A stretch of 64,000 nt of DNA, taken from NCBI RefSeq assembly GCF_032191775.1, contig NZ_CP132507.1:1513001-1577000 (forward strand), written 5' to 3'. The notes beneath the pieces were generated by a model. The model saw nothing but the letters and a program-made list of their open reading frames with translations, did no database searches and had not been told where the DNA came from. Of this stretch, positions 36,437 to 44,035 are shown one piece after another; the first letter of the stretch is position 1, and every line of letters starts with the position of its first letter. The translations under genes and the position numbers were made by a program. This stretch comes from Rhodoferax mekongensis. GTDB lineage: Bacteria; Pseudomonadota; Gammaproteobacteria; Burkholderiales; Burkholderiaceae_C.

Positions 36437-37696
36437 CTAACGGCTATTGCGCAAGAAGAAATGCTGAATCGCCGCACTCGCCCGGTCGCGCGCTGCGGCG
36501 TCGCCGGCATGGAGTTCGGCCATGGCGCCGTGCAGCATTTTCTGGCTCAACCCGCGGGCCAGTGCTTCGAGCACCGCATCCACGTCGTCACCCTTGGCCA
36601 AGGCCTTGCGGGCGCGGGCGAGTTCGGCTGCGCGCCATTCTTCGGCCTGGGCGTTGAGCTGTTGGATGAGCGGAACGGCGCTGCGCTGGTCCACCCAGTG
36701 CATGAAGCTCTGCACCCCGGCGTCCACAATGGCCTCGGCTTGAGCCACGGCGGCCTGGCGGTTGGCTTGGGCGGTTTGCACCACGCCGGCCAAGTCGTCC
36801 ACAGTGTAGAGGTACACATCACCCAAGGCTTTGACTTCGGGTTCAATGTCGCGCGGCACGGCCAGGTCCACCATGAACATGGGGCGGTGCTTGCGTTTTT
36901 TCAGTGCGCGCTCAACGGCGCCCAAGCCGATGATGGGCAGGGTGCTGGCAGTGCAGCTGATGACAGCGTCAAACTCGTGCAGCCGCTCGGGCAAGTCGGC
37001 CAGGCGCATGACCTCGCCCCCGAAGCGGCTGGCCAGCTTTTCGCCGCGCTCCAGCGTGCGGTTGGCAATCGCGATGGCTTTGGGATTCTTGGCACAGAAG
37101 TGCGTGGCGCAGAGCTCGATCATTTCCCCCGCACCCACAAACAGCACCTTGACCTTGGCCAGGTCTTCAAACAAATTGCCGGCCAGGCGCACGGCAGCGG
37201 CGGCCATGCTGATGCTGTGCGCGCCGATCTCCGTAGAGGTGCGCACCTCCTTGGCCACCGCGAACGAGCGTTGGAAGAGCTGGGAGAGCGTGGTGCCCAA
37301 GGCGCCCGCCTCGTCAGCGGCGCGAACGGCGTCTTTGAGCTGCCCCAAAATTTGCGGCTCGCCCAGCACCATGCTGTCCAGGCCACTGGCCACGCGGAAC
37401 GCATGGCGAGCGGCTTCCTGGTCTTCCAGGCGGTAGGTGTGGGAGCGCAGTTCGTTGGCGGACACGCCACCGCTTTGCGCCAGCCAGGCGAGGGTGTGGT
37501 CCAGCGCGGCTTCATCGCCTGCGCAGTAGATCTCGGTGCGGTTACAGGTGGAGACGATGGCCGCTTCCGGGGGGCGTGCCATGCTCTGGCGCAGCCCATG
37601 GAGCTGCGGCGCAATCTGGTCACTGGCGAACGCAAACCGACCCCGCATATCCAGCGGTGCGGTGGTGTGGTTGATGCCTAATGCCCAGACTGCCAT
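36437..37696 (-). CDS. hemA: Glutamyl-tRNA reductase
   Basis: A 419-residue enzyme with the N-terminal [17 protein letters not shown], the catalytic cysteine in STCNRTEIY (residues 49-57), the NADPH-binding FVGAGEMIE and a C-terminal dimerisation domain. It commits glutamyl-tRNA to tetrapyrrole synthesis. It is the first gene of the leftward hemA-prfA pair and diverges from a small membrane protein gene 67 nt away. Confidence 0.97.
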   Translation of the reverse strand: MAVWALGINHTTAPLDMRGRFAFASDQIAPQLHGLRQSMARPPEAAIVSTCNRTEIYCAGDEAALDHTLAWLAQSGGVSANELRSHTYRLEDQEAARHAFRVASGLDSMVLGEPQILGQLKDAVRAADEAGALGTTLSQLFQRSFAVAKEVRTSTEIGAHSISMAAAAVRLAGNLFEDLAKVKVLFVGAGEMIELCATHFCAKNPKAIAIANRTLERGEKLASRFGGEVMRLADLPERLHEFDAVISCTASTLPIIGLGAVERALKKRKHRPMFMVDLAVPRDIEPEVKALGDVYLYTVDDLAGVVQTAQANRQAAVAQAEAIVDAGVQSFMHWVDQRSAVPLIQQLNAQAEEWRAAELARARKALAKGDDVDAVLEALARGLSQKMLHGAMAELHAGDAAARDRASAAIQHFFLRNSR

Positions 37697-37763
37697 ATGT
37701 TTAGATGCCGATTATAAAATCCAGCGTCTACTCACCCCGCCAAAGCCTCGATTGGCCTTTGCA

Positions 37764-38042
37764 ATGACCGCCATGGGCCCACTCGATCTCCTGAACCACC
37801 TGTTGAATTTTGCGGCTCCTGCCTTGGTGGTCGGGGTGTTGCTGGCGCTTCTGGCGCCTCTTTTGTATAGAAAAGTGCCAGTAGCGCGCAGTCTATATGC
37901 GCAGGCAGCTATTAATTTTGTAGCGGGTCTGGGGGCATTGGTGGGCGGGCTCGTATTCTTCGGGCGCGATGGCAAGATGGCCAGCTACGCCGCCATGGTG
38001 CTGGCCTGTGCCGTCAGCCAGTGGTGGGCGATGCGCCGCTGA
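37764..38042 (+). CDS. Small membrane protein of unknown function
   Basis: A 92-residue protein with hydrophobic segments at about 8-30, 46-64 and 70-86 (ALVVGVLLALLAPLLY, AGLGALVGGLVFFG, MVLACAVSQWWAM). The ATG at 37764 is chosen; 37773 is possible. I do not recognise a family. Residues about 35-55 (VPVARSLYAQAAINFVAG) are encoded by a reverse copy of the dispersed repeat, so part of the protein may derive from it. It lies between hemA (divergent) and a HAD phosphatase gene 28 nt downstream. Confidence 0.65.
   Translation: MTAMGPLDLLNHLLNFAAPALVVGVLLALLAPLLYRKVPVARSLYAQAAINFVAGLGALVGGLVFFGRDGKMASYAAMVLACAVSQWWAMRR
37866..37926 (-). repeat. Dispersed palindromic repeat, copy inside small membrane protein gene
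   Basis: On the minus strand: CCGCTACAAAATTAATAGC, then TGCCTGCGCATATA, then GCGCGCTACTGGC. It is close to the intergenic consensus. Antisense to the reading frame, it encodes PVARSLYAQAAINFVA. Confidence 0.8.
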
Positions 38043-38070
38043 TCCCAGCCCGCAAATTTTTTGGAGCTTT

Positions 38071-38733
38071 ATGCCCGCACGTTTCAAAGCCGTTCTGTTT
38101 GACCACGACGGCACCCTGGTCGAATCCGAAGCGGTGCACCATGCGATTTGGAATCAGGTGCTGCAGCCCTATGGCGTGCAGATTCCGGTGGAGTTGTTCA
38201 TGGCGGACTTCTCGGGTGTGCCCGCCATCACCAACGGCCATGACATCAAGAAGCGCTATGCGCTGGCCCCGGACGCCTCCGAACTGGCCGATACCAAAAA
38301 CGGCATAACGGCCGAATACCTTGCAACCCACGCCTTCCCGCTGATGCCCGGCGTGCGCGAATCATTGACCCGTTTGAATGCAGCCGGTCTACGCAAGGGC
38401 GTGGTGACCGGGGCGCGGATGTTCGCCATTGCCGCCACCTTGCGCTCGCACGCGCTGGCTCCGGAGTTTGAGATCGTGATATCTGCGGACGAGGTCGTCC
38501 ACAGCAAGCCGGCGCCCGAGTGTTACTTGCTTGCGCTGGAAAAGATGGGCTTGCAGGCCCATGAAGCAGTGGCCTTTGAGGACACTGAGCACGGCGTAGC
38601 CTCGGCGATTGCGGCGGGGCTGGCCTGTGTGGCGATACCCACCGCCATGTCTGCGGTGCAGGACTTCAGTGCCGCCACCGTGGTGGTGCCGGACATGGCT
38701 TTTGCGGTGGATTGGGTGCTCAGGCAGGGCTGA
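38071..38733 (+). CDS. HAD-superfamily phosphatase (beta-phosphoglucomutase-like)
   Basis: A 220-residue protein with HAD motif I LFDHDGTLVESE (nucleophile Asp in DHDGT), motif II in VVTGAR, the lysine in VHSKPAPECY and motif IV FEDTEHGV. This is the YcjU/PGMB-like subclass with a helical cap. It probably dephosphorylates a small sugar phosphate or 2-phosphoglycolate-like metabolite; the substrate cannot be named. The ATG at 38071 has TTGGAGC upstream. The 3' end overlaps the convergent ugpQ by 14 nt. Confidence 0.88.
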   Translation: MPARFKAVLFDHDGTLVESEAVHHAIWNQVLQPYGVQIPVELFMADFSGVPAITNGHDIKKRYALAPDASELADTKNGITAEYLATHAFPLMPGVRESLTRLNAAGLRKGVVTGARMFAIAATLRSHALAPEFEIVISADEVVHSKPAPECYLLALEKMGLQAHEAVAFEDTEHGVASAIAAGLACVAIPTAMSAVQDFSAATVVVPDMAFAVDWVLRQG

Positions 38734-39538
38734 ACAAATCCACCCGGTCGGTGATGATGCCGTCCGTGCCCAAGTCGATCAGACGCTGCGCAGCGGACTC
38801 GTCGTTCACCGTGTAGCTCAGGGTGCGCATGCCGGCCGCTTTGGCTTGCGTCACGGTGCTGGTGTCCCAGAGCGTGTGCTTGCACACGATGGCCTGGCAT
38901 CCCAGGCGCAGGGCCGTTTCCAGCCAGCCGCTCCAGAGTTCGTCCAGCAATAAACCACGGGGCAACTCAGGTTGTGTGTCCAGGGCGCCTTCCAGTGCGT
39001 CGGGCGCGAAAGAAGTCAGCAGGGGTGGCACGGACTGTCCCGCCCACAGACGGGCGGCGTGCTGTGCCACCACTTCGCCGGTGTGGCGTTCGGTACCCGG
39101 GGTGGGCTTGATCTCGATGTTCAGAAAGTAGCCGTTGCGGATGCAGTAGGCGGCAATGCCGTCCAGCGTGGGAATGGTCTCACCTGCGTAGGCGCGGCTG
39201 TGCCAAGCGCCGGCATCGAGCCGGCTCAATGTGGCCCAAGGGTGGTTGCCAGCGATGGCCTCATTTGCTACATCTTTGATAGCTACTTGCGCATGATTCA
39301 CGGGCGCCAGCACCTGATTTGATGCGTTGGTGGTGCGGGCGAGGGTGGCATCGTGCAGTAAAAACGGTACGCCATCGGCGCTGAGCTTCACATCGCATTC
39401 GAACATGCGGTAGCCGTGGCCCGCCCCGAGGCGGAAGGCGGCTAGTGTGTTTTCCGGAGCCAGCTTGCCGGCACCCCGGTGGGCTACCCAGCGCGGGTAG
39501 GGCCAGGCGGGGAGGTCGAACACGTTTTCCGCACTCAT
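38720..39538 (-). CDS. ugpQ: Glycerophosphodiester phosphodiesterase with repeat-encoded insert
   Basis: A 272-residue GDPD-family TIM barrel with the catalytic [30 protein letters not shown] and NIEIKPT motifs. It splits glycerophosphodiesters to glycerol-3-phosphate and an alcohol in the cytoplasm. It closely resembles E. coli UgpQ and is the last gene of the ugp operon, overlapping ugpC by 4 nt. Compared with E. coli UgpQ as I recall it, about 20 residues are added between ARTTN and RLDAG. The extra DNA (residues about 71-93) is a copy of the dispersed palindromic repeat, inserted in frame. Confidence 0.95.
   Translation of the reverse strand: MSAENVFDLPAWPYPRWVAHRGAGKLAPENTLAAFRLGAGHGYRMFECDVKLSADGVPFLLHDATLARTTNASNQVLAPVNHAQVAIKDVANEAIAGNHPWATLSRLDAGAWHSRAYAGETIPTLDGIAAYCIRNGYFLNIEIKPTPGTERHTGEVVAQHAARLWAGQSVPPLLTSFAPDALEGALDTQPELPRGLLLDELWSGWLETALRLGCQAIVCKHTLWDTSTVTQAKAAGMRTLSYTVNDESAAQRLIDLGTDGIITDRVDLFSPA
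39264..39326 (+). repeat. Dispersed palindromic repeat, in-frame copy inside ugpQ
   Basis: TTTGCTACATCTTTGATAGC, then TACTTGCGCATGATT, then GGGCGCCAGCACC. It is a clear insertion relative to homologous proteins and encodes, on the opposite strand, [17 protein letters not shown]. Confidence 0.85.
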
Positions 39539-40572
39539 ACCGACTCCATTCGCTTACCGGTGGCAGCGTCAAAGTGGTGGATGCGGTCTGTGCGCGGTGT
39601 CACATGCAGGGTGCTGCCCAAGGCAGGCACTGCGGCCGACTCTTCAATGCGGATGATGACGGTCTCATCCGCATCCACGGCGTTCAATTTATGCGCCCAT
39701 TTGCCGTAGATCAGGCGCTCGGCACCCAGCATTTCCACGGCTTCCACTTGCAGGGCCCAGCCGCCAGACGTGATGTCCAGGTGCTCGGGGCGGATGCCGG
39801 TGATGACGCCGGGCTTGGCGTCTGGCGCGTTCTTGAGCAGGTTCATGGGCGGCGAGCCGATGAAGCTCGCCACAAAGGTGCTGGCCGGGCGGGTGTAGAC
39901 CTCTTCGGGCGTGCCGAACTGCTCCATCACGCCGCCATTCATCACGATCATGCGCTGGGCCAGCGTCATGGCTTCCACTTGATCGTGGGTCACAAACAGG
40001 CTGGTGATGCCTAGCTCGCGGTGCAGCTTCTGGATTTCCAGCCGGGTCTGGGCGCGCAGCTTGGCGTCCAGGTTGGAGAGCGGCTCGTCAAACAAAAACA
40101 CCTGGGGCTGGCGCACGATGGCCCGGCCCATGGCTACGCGCTGGCGTTGTCCACCCGACAGGGCTTTGGGTTTGCGCTCCAGGTAGGGGGCCAATTCCAG
40201 AATCTTGGCGGCCTTGTCGACTCGCGCCTTGATCTCGTCCATGGGCACATTGGCGATCTTGAGGCCGTAGGCCATGTTGTCGAACACGCTCATGTGCGGG
40301 TAGAGCGCGTAGTTCTGGAACACCATGGCGATGTCGCGGTCGCTGGGTTCCAGGTCGTTCACCACCCGCCCACCGATAGAAATCTGGCCGTCGCTGACTT
40401 CTTCCAGGCCGGCCACCATGCGCAAGAGCGTGGATTTGCCGCAGCCGCTGGGCCCGACGATGACGATGAATTCACCATCCTGAATCTGGGCGTTCACGCC
40501 ATGGATGACCTGGTTGGCCGACTTGCCGCTGCCGTAGCGCTTGATGACGTTTTTGAGTTCGATGGAAGCCAT
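39535..40572 (-). CDS. ugpC: Glycerol-3-phosphate ABC transporter ATPase
   Basis: A 345-residue ABC ATPase with Walker [11 protein letters not shown]-loop [11 protein letters not shown], signature [16 protein letters not shown], Walker [11 protein letters not shown] and a C-terminal TOBE region typical of the MalK/UgpC group. It powers uptake of sn-glycerol-3-phosphate through UgpA/UgpE. It follows ugpE by 15 nt. Confidence 0.95.
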   Translation of the reverse strand: MASIELKNVIKRYGSGKSANQVIHGVNAQIQDGEFIVIVGPSGCGKSTLLRMVAGLEEVSDGQISIGGRVVNDLEPSDRDIAMVFQNYALYPHMSVFDNMAYGLKIANVPMDEIKARVDKAAKILELAPYLERKPKALSGGQRQRVAMGRAIVRQPQVFLFDEPLSNLDAKLRAQTRLEIQKLHRELGITSLFVTHDQVEAMTLAQRMIVMNGGVMEQFGTPEEVYTRPASTFVASFIGSPPMNLLKNAPDAKPGVITGIRPEHLDITSGGWALQVEAVEMLGAERLIYGKWAHKLNAVDADETVIIRIEESAAVPALGSTLHVTPRTDRIHHFDAATGKRMESV

Positions 40573-40587
40573 AAATCTTTGTTCCTA

Positions 40588-41439
40588 TTACTTTTCGGTG
40601 TCCACGAGGCCTTTGACAAACCATTTCTGCATGAGCATGACCACCAACGCGGGTGGCAGCATGGCCAGCATGGCGGTGGCCATGACGATGTTCCATTCGG
40701 TCTGGGCGTCGCCGCCAGAGATCATTTGCTTGATACCGATGACCACCGGGTACATGTCTTCCTTGGTGGTGACGAGCAGCGGCCAGAGGTACTGGTTCCA
40801 GCCGTAGATGAACTGGATGACAAACAGTGCCGCCATGCTGGTGGCCGACAGAGGCACCAGAATGTCTTTGAAGAATCTCATGGGGCCCGCACCGTCCACT
40901 CGCGCGGCTTCCACCAGTTCATCCGGCACGGTCAGGAAAAACTGGCGGAACAAGAAGGTGGCCGTGGCCGACGCAATGAGCGGCACCGTGAGGCCGGCAT
41001 AGCTGTTGAGCATGCCCAGATCAGCCACTACTTGGTAAGTGGGGCCGATGCGCACTTCTACCGGAAGCATCAATGTGATGAAGATGGCCCAAAAGAAAAA
41101 CATGCGCGCCGGGAAGCGGAAGTACACGATGGCAAAGGCCGACAGCAGCGAAATGGCGATCTTGCCGATGGAGATGACCAGCGCGGTAATCAGGCTGACC
41201 ATCATCATGCGGCCCACGGAGGCGTGGCTGCCGCTGCCCTCGCGCCCACCGGTGAGGGCTGTGACGTAGTTGTCCCACATGTGGGCGCCGGGCCACAGCG
41301 GCATGGGGGATTGCACCACCGCGTCCGCCGTGTGTGTGGAAGCCACAAAGGTGATGTAGATGGGGAATGCCACGATAAGCACCCCGATGATGAGAATGGC
41401 GTGCGACAAAAAGTGCAGCCAGGGGCGACGTTCAACCAT
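40588..41439 (-). CDS. ugpE: Glycerol-3-phosphate ABC transporter permease UgpE
   Basis: A 283-residue permease with six predicted membrane helices and the EAA loop [20 protein letters not shown]. The ATG at 41439 ([15 protein letters not shown]) is chosen because an earlier ATG (41475) would read through a GC-rich palindromic repeat. It works with UgpA, UgpB and UgpC. A repeat-like palindrome fills the gap to ugpA. Confidence 0.95.
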   Translation of the reverse strand: MVERRPWLHFLSHAILIIGVLIVAFPIYITFVASTHTADAVVQSPMPLWPGAHMWDNYVTALTGGREGSGSHASVGRMMMVSLITALVISIGKIAISLLSAFAIVYFRFPARMFFFWAIFITLMLPVEVRIGPTYQVVADLGMLNSYAGLTVPLIASATATFLFRQFFLTVPDELVEAARVDGAGPMRFFKDILVPLSATSMAALFVIQFIYGWNQYLWPLLVTTKEDMYPVVIGIKQMISGGDAQTEWNIVMATAMLAMLPPALVVMLMQKWFVKGLVDTEK

Positions 41440-41442
41440 GAG

Positions 41443-41525
41443 ATGGCTCCTGCAGGGCCGCCCCAAAGGAGCCATGCGCCCCCTTGGGGGGCAGCGAATA
41501 CACGTAGTGATGAGCGTGGGGGCGT
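41443..41525. repeat. GC-rich palindromic element between ugpA and ugpE
   Basis: ATGGCTCC (41443-41450) pairs with GGAGCCAT (41468-41475), followed by GCCCCCTTGGGGGGC and AGCGAATACACGTAGTG. It resembles intergenic repeats I know from Comamonadaceae genomes, and parts (ACACGTAGTG) recur near 50335. Confidence 0.6.
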
Positions 41526-41531
41526 GTCATT

Positions 41532-42419
41532 TCAGTAATTCACTTTCTTTTCAACAAAGCGGAACTGCACGACCGTCAATGCGACTACGATCACCATCAG
41601 CACCACTGACTGGGCTGCCGAGCCACCCAGGTCCATGGCCTTGAAGCCGTCGAAATACACCTTGTAGACCAGAATGGCAGTGTCTTTGCCCGGGCCACCT
41701 TTGGTGGCCGCATCGACGATGGCGAAGGTGTCAAAGAAGGCATACACCACATTGATCACCAGCAGGAAGAAGGTGGTGGGCGACAACAGCGGGAACTGGA
41801 TGGTCCAGAACCGGCGCCAGGGGCGCGCACCGTCCATGGATGCGGCCTCGATCAGCGATTTGGGGATGCTCTGCAAGCCCGCCAGAAAGAACAAAAAGTT
41901 GTAGGAGAGCTGTTTCCATACCGCGGCCATCACGATCAGCGCCATGGCATGGTTGCTATTGAGCAGCGGATCCCAGTTGGCACCCAAGGCGCGTATGCCG
42001 TAGCTCACGATGCCGATGCTGGGCGCAAACATGAAGAGCCACAGAACCCCGGCCACCGCAGGGGCTACGGCGTAGGGCCAGATCAGAAAGGTGCGGTAAA
42101 TGCCCGAGCCTTTGACCACGCGGTCGGCAAAGATCGCCAGCATCAGCGAGATGCTCAGGCCCAACACGGCCACCAATGCCGAGAACACCGCAGTGGTCTT
42201 GAAGGAGGCGAGGTAGGAGGCGTCGTTCCAGAGGTTGCGGAAGTTGTCGAGCCCGACAAATTCCACTGAGGTGCCGAAAGCGTCGCTCTGCTGCACCGAT
42301 TGCATCAGCGCTTGCGCCGCCGGCCAGAAAAAGAAGACCGAGATGACGATGACCTGCGGTGCAATCAGCACCCAGGGTAGCCACGCGGATTTGAATACCA
42401 CCCGTTTTTCGTTAGCCAT
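41532..42419 (-). CDS. ugpA: Glycerol-3-phosphate ABC transporter permease UgpA
   Basis: A 295-residue permease with six membrane helices and the EAA motif [20 protein letters not shown]. It matches UgpA and follows ugpB after a 97-nt gap that contains a stem-loop. It forms the translocation channel with UgpE. Confidence 0.95.
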   Translation of the reverse strand: MANEKRVVFKSAWLPWVLIAPQVIVISVFFFWPAAQALMQSVQQSDAFGTSVEFVGLDNFRNLWNDASYLASFKTTAVFSALVAVLGLSISLMLAIFADRVVKGSGIYRTFLIWPYAVAPAVAGVLWLFMFAPSIGIVSYGIRALGANWDPLLNSNHAMALIVMAAVWKQLSYNFLFFLAGLQSIPKSLIEAASMDGARPWRRFWTIQFPLLSPTTFFLLVINVVYAFFDTFAIVDAATKGGPGKDTAILVYKVYFDGFKAMDLGGSAAQSVVLMVIVVALTVVQFRFVEKKVNY

Positions 42420-42470
42420 AGTTGTTATGCAAGGTGTGGGGACCCAAACTGGGATTCCGGAAATAGAAAA

Positions 42471-42500
42471 ACGGAGTAGCCTCCGCAGCGGCCACTCCGT
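42471..42500 (-). terminator. Stem-loop between ugpB and ugpA
   Basis: ACGGAGT pairs with ACTCCGT (42494-42500) with extra inner pairing GCC/GGC. There is only a short T-rich tail. In ABC transporter operons such hairpins often stabilise the binding-protein mRNA or cause partial termination, so more UgpB than permease is made. Confidence 0.5.
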
Positions 42501-42516
42501 TCATTCAAAAAACGCT

Positions 42517-43836
42517 TTATTTGTTGGCTTTTTCGAAGCGTGCCAACAATTCGTTGCCACGGGTCACGATGGCGTCCAAGGCCTCTTTGGCAGTTTTCTT
42601 GCCGGCCCAGACGTTTTCGAGTTCTTCGTCTTCGATGGCTCGGATCTGCACATAGTTACCCAAGCGGATGCCGCGGGACTTGTCCGTCACCTTGCGGATC
42701 ATCTGGTTCACGGCCACATCGGTACCGGGGTTTTCTTTGTAGAAGCCGGACTTTTCGGTCAGCTCAAAGGCCGCAGTCGTGATCGGTAGGTAGCCGGTGC
42801 GCTTGTGGCTGGCAGACTGCACTTCGGGCTTGGAGATGAAGTCGAAGAACTTGGCAATACCTTTGTACTCTTCCGCTTTCTTGCCGGCCATGACCCACAA
42901 GCTGGCACCGCCGATGACGGTGTTTTGAGGCGCGCCGGGAACGTCCTTGTAGTAGGGCAGGGGGGCAATGCCGTAGGCAAACTTGGCATTCTTCTTCACG
43001 TTGCCGTAAAAGCCGCTCGACGTGGTCATCATGGCGCATTCGCCGGAGACGAAGCTGGCTTCGGGCACGTTGCCGCGGCCCTTGTACACGAACAAGCCTT
43101 GCTTGGCCATGTTGGCCAGGTTTTCGATGTGGCGCACGTGCAGGGGGGAGTTGATCTTCAGGCGGGCGTCTGTGCCGGCCAGGCCGTTTTGCTTGGTCGC
43201 GAATTCGACGTTGTGCCAGGCAGAGAAGCTTTCCAGCTGGGTCCAGCCTTGCCATGCAATCGAAATAGGGCACTTGTGGCCACTGGCTTTGAGCTTGGCG
43301 GCTGCCAGAGCCACATCGCCCCAGGTGGAAGGGGCTTGGTCTGGGTTGAGGCCGGCTGCCTTGAAGGCGTCCTTGTTGTAATAGAAGATGGTGGTGGAGC
43401 TATTGAAAGGGAAGCTCAACATCTGGCCATTGGGCGCGGTGTAGTAGCCGGCTACAGCAGGCACGTACACCTTGGGATCGAATTTGTAGCCCGCGTCTGC
43501 CATGACTTTGCCGACGGGAACCACGGCGCCCTTGCTGGCCATCATGGTGGCAGTGCCCACTTCAAACACCTGGAGGATGTGGGGTGCGTTGCCTGCGCGG
43601 AAAGCGGCAACCGCAGCGGTCATGGATTCGTCGTAGGTCCCCTTGAAGGTAGGAACAATTTTGTAGTCTTTCTGGCTGGCGTTGAATTCCTTGGCCAGGT
43701 CGTTCACCCATTCGCCGTTCACGGCGGTCATGGAGTGCCACCACTGAATTTCGGTCTGGGCTTGGGCGATGCCAGGGATGGCGAATGCGGCCGCGGATAC
43801 GGCAGCAATGGAAAGAGCTCTGCGGGTCATGGACAT
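42517..43836 (-). CDS. ugpB: Glycerol-3-phosphate-binding periplasmic protein
   Basis: A 439-residue extracellular solute-binding protein (family 1) with a signal peptide cut after IAQAQ, then TEIQWWHSMTAVNGEWVNDLAKEFN, close to UgpB. It captures sn-glycerol-3-phosphate in the periplasm. The ATG at 43836 follows a very good AGGAGG ribosome-binding site 6 nt upstream. It is the first gene of the ugpB-A-E-C-Q operon; a Pho-box-like sequence lies 45 nt upstream. Confidence 0.95.
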   Translation of the reverse strand: MSMTRRALSIAAVSAAAFAIPGIAQAQTEIQWWHSMTAVNGEWVNDLAKEFNASQKDYKIVPTFKGTYDESMTAAVAAFRAGNAPHILQVFEVGTATMMASKGAVVPVGKVMADAGYKFDPKVYVPAVAGYYTAPNGQMLSFPFNSSTTIFYYNKDAFKAAGLNPDQAPSTWGDVALAAAKLKASGHKCPISIAWQGWTQLESFSAWHNVEFATKQNGLAGTDARLKINSPLHVRHIENLANMAKQGLFVYKGRGNVPEASFVSGECAMMTTSSGFYGNVKKNAKFAYGIAPLPYYKDVPGAPQNTVIGGASLWVMAGKKAEEYKGIAKFFDFISKPEVQSASHKRTGYLPITTAAFELTEKSGFYKENPGTDVAVNQMIRKVTDKSRGIRLGNYVQIRAIEDEELENVWAGKKTAKEALDAIVTRGNELLARFEKANK

Positions 43837-43880
43837 GGTTGCCTCCTGAATGTCGAATGCGGCGATGCTAGATGCGCTGC

Positions 43881-43898
43881 ATGTCAAAAATGTGTCAC
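43881..43898. promoter_or_regulatory. Pho-box-like direct repeat upstream of ugpB
   Basis: Two TGTCA half-sites (43882-43886 and 43893-43897) with exactly 11-bp spacing and an A-rich spacer, the PhoB pattern. They read toward the right, opposite to ugpB. The same stretch gives a TTGACA -35-like hexamer on the ugpB strand. Regulation by phosphate is known for E. coli ugp; here it is inferred. Confidence 0.4.
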
Positions 43899-44035
43899 TC
43901 TCATTACAACCTGATAATTTTGACCGATTGGTCAGGGGTTTCCATTAGAAAACCCCGTGTATAGGCGGTGCGGTACCATCGCAGACCTACCAAAAAAGGC
44001 CGTGTTGGGGCCTTTGGCAGCTACTAAACACCCTG

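Noticed and set aside
40021..41538. 505-codon rightward open frame across ugpC and ugpE
   Set aside because: Crosses two real genes and their intergenic palindrome; His/Gln/Asp-rich shadow translation.
43985..44035. Possible additional repeat copy (GGCAGCTACTAAAC) before the oxidoreductase gene
   Set aside because: Only a short match to the repeat core; both the TGCGCA and GGCGCTAG parts are missing.
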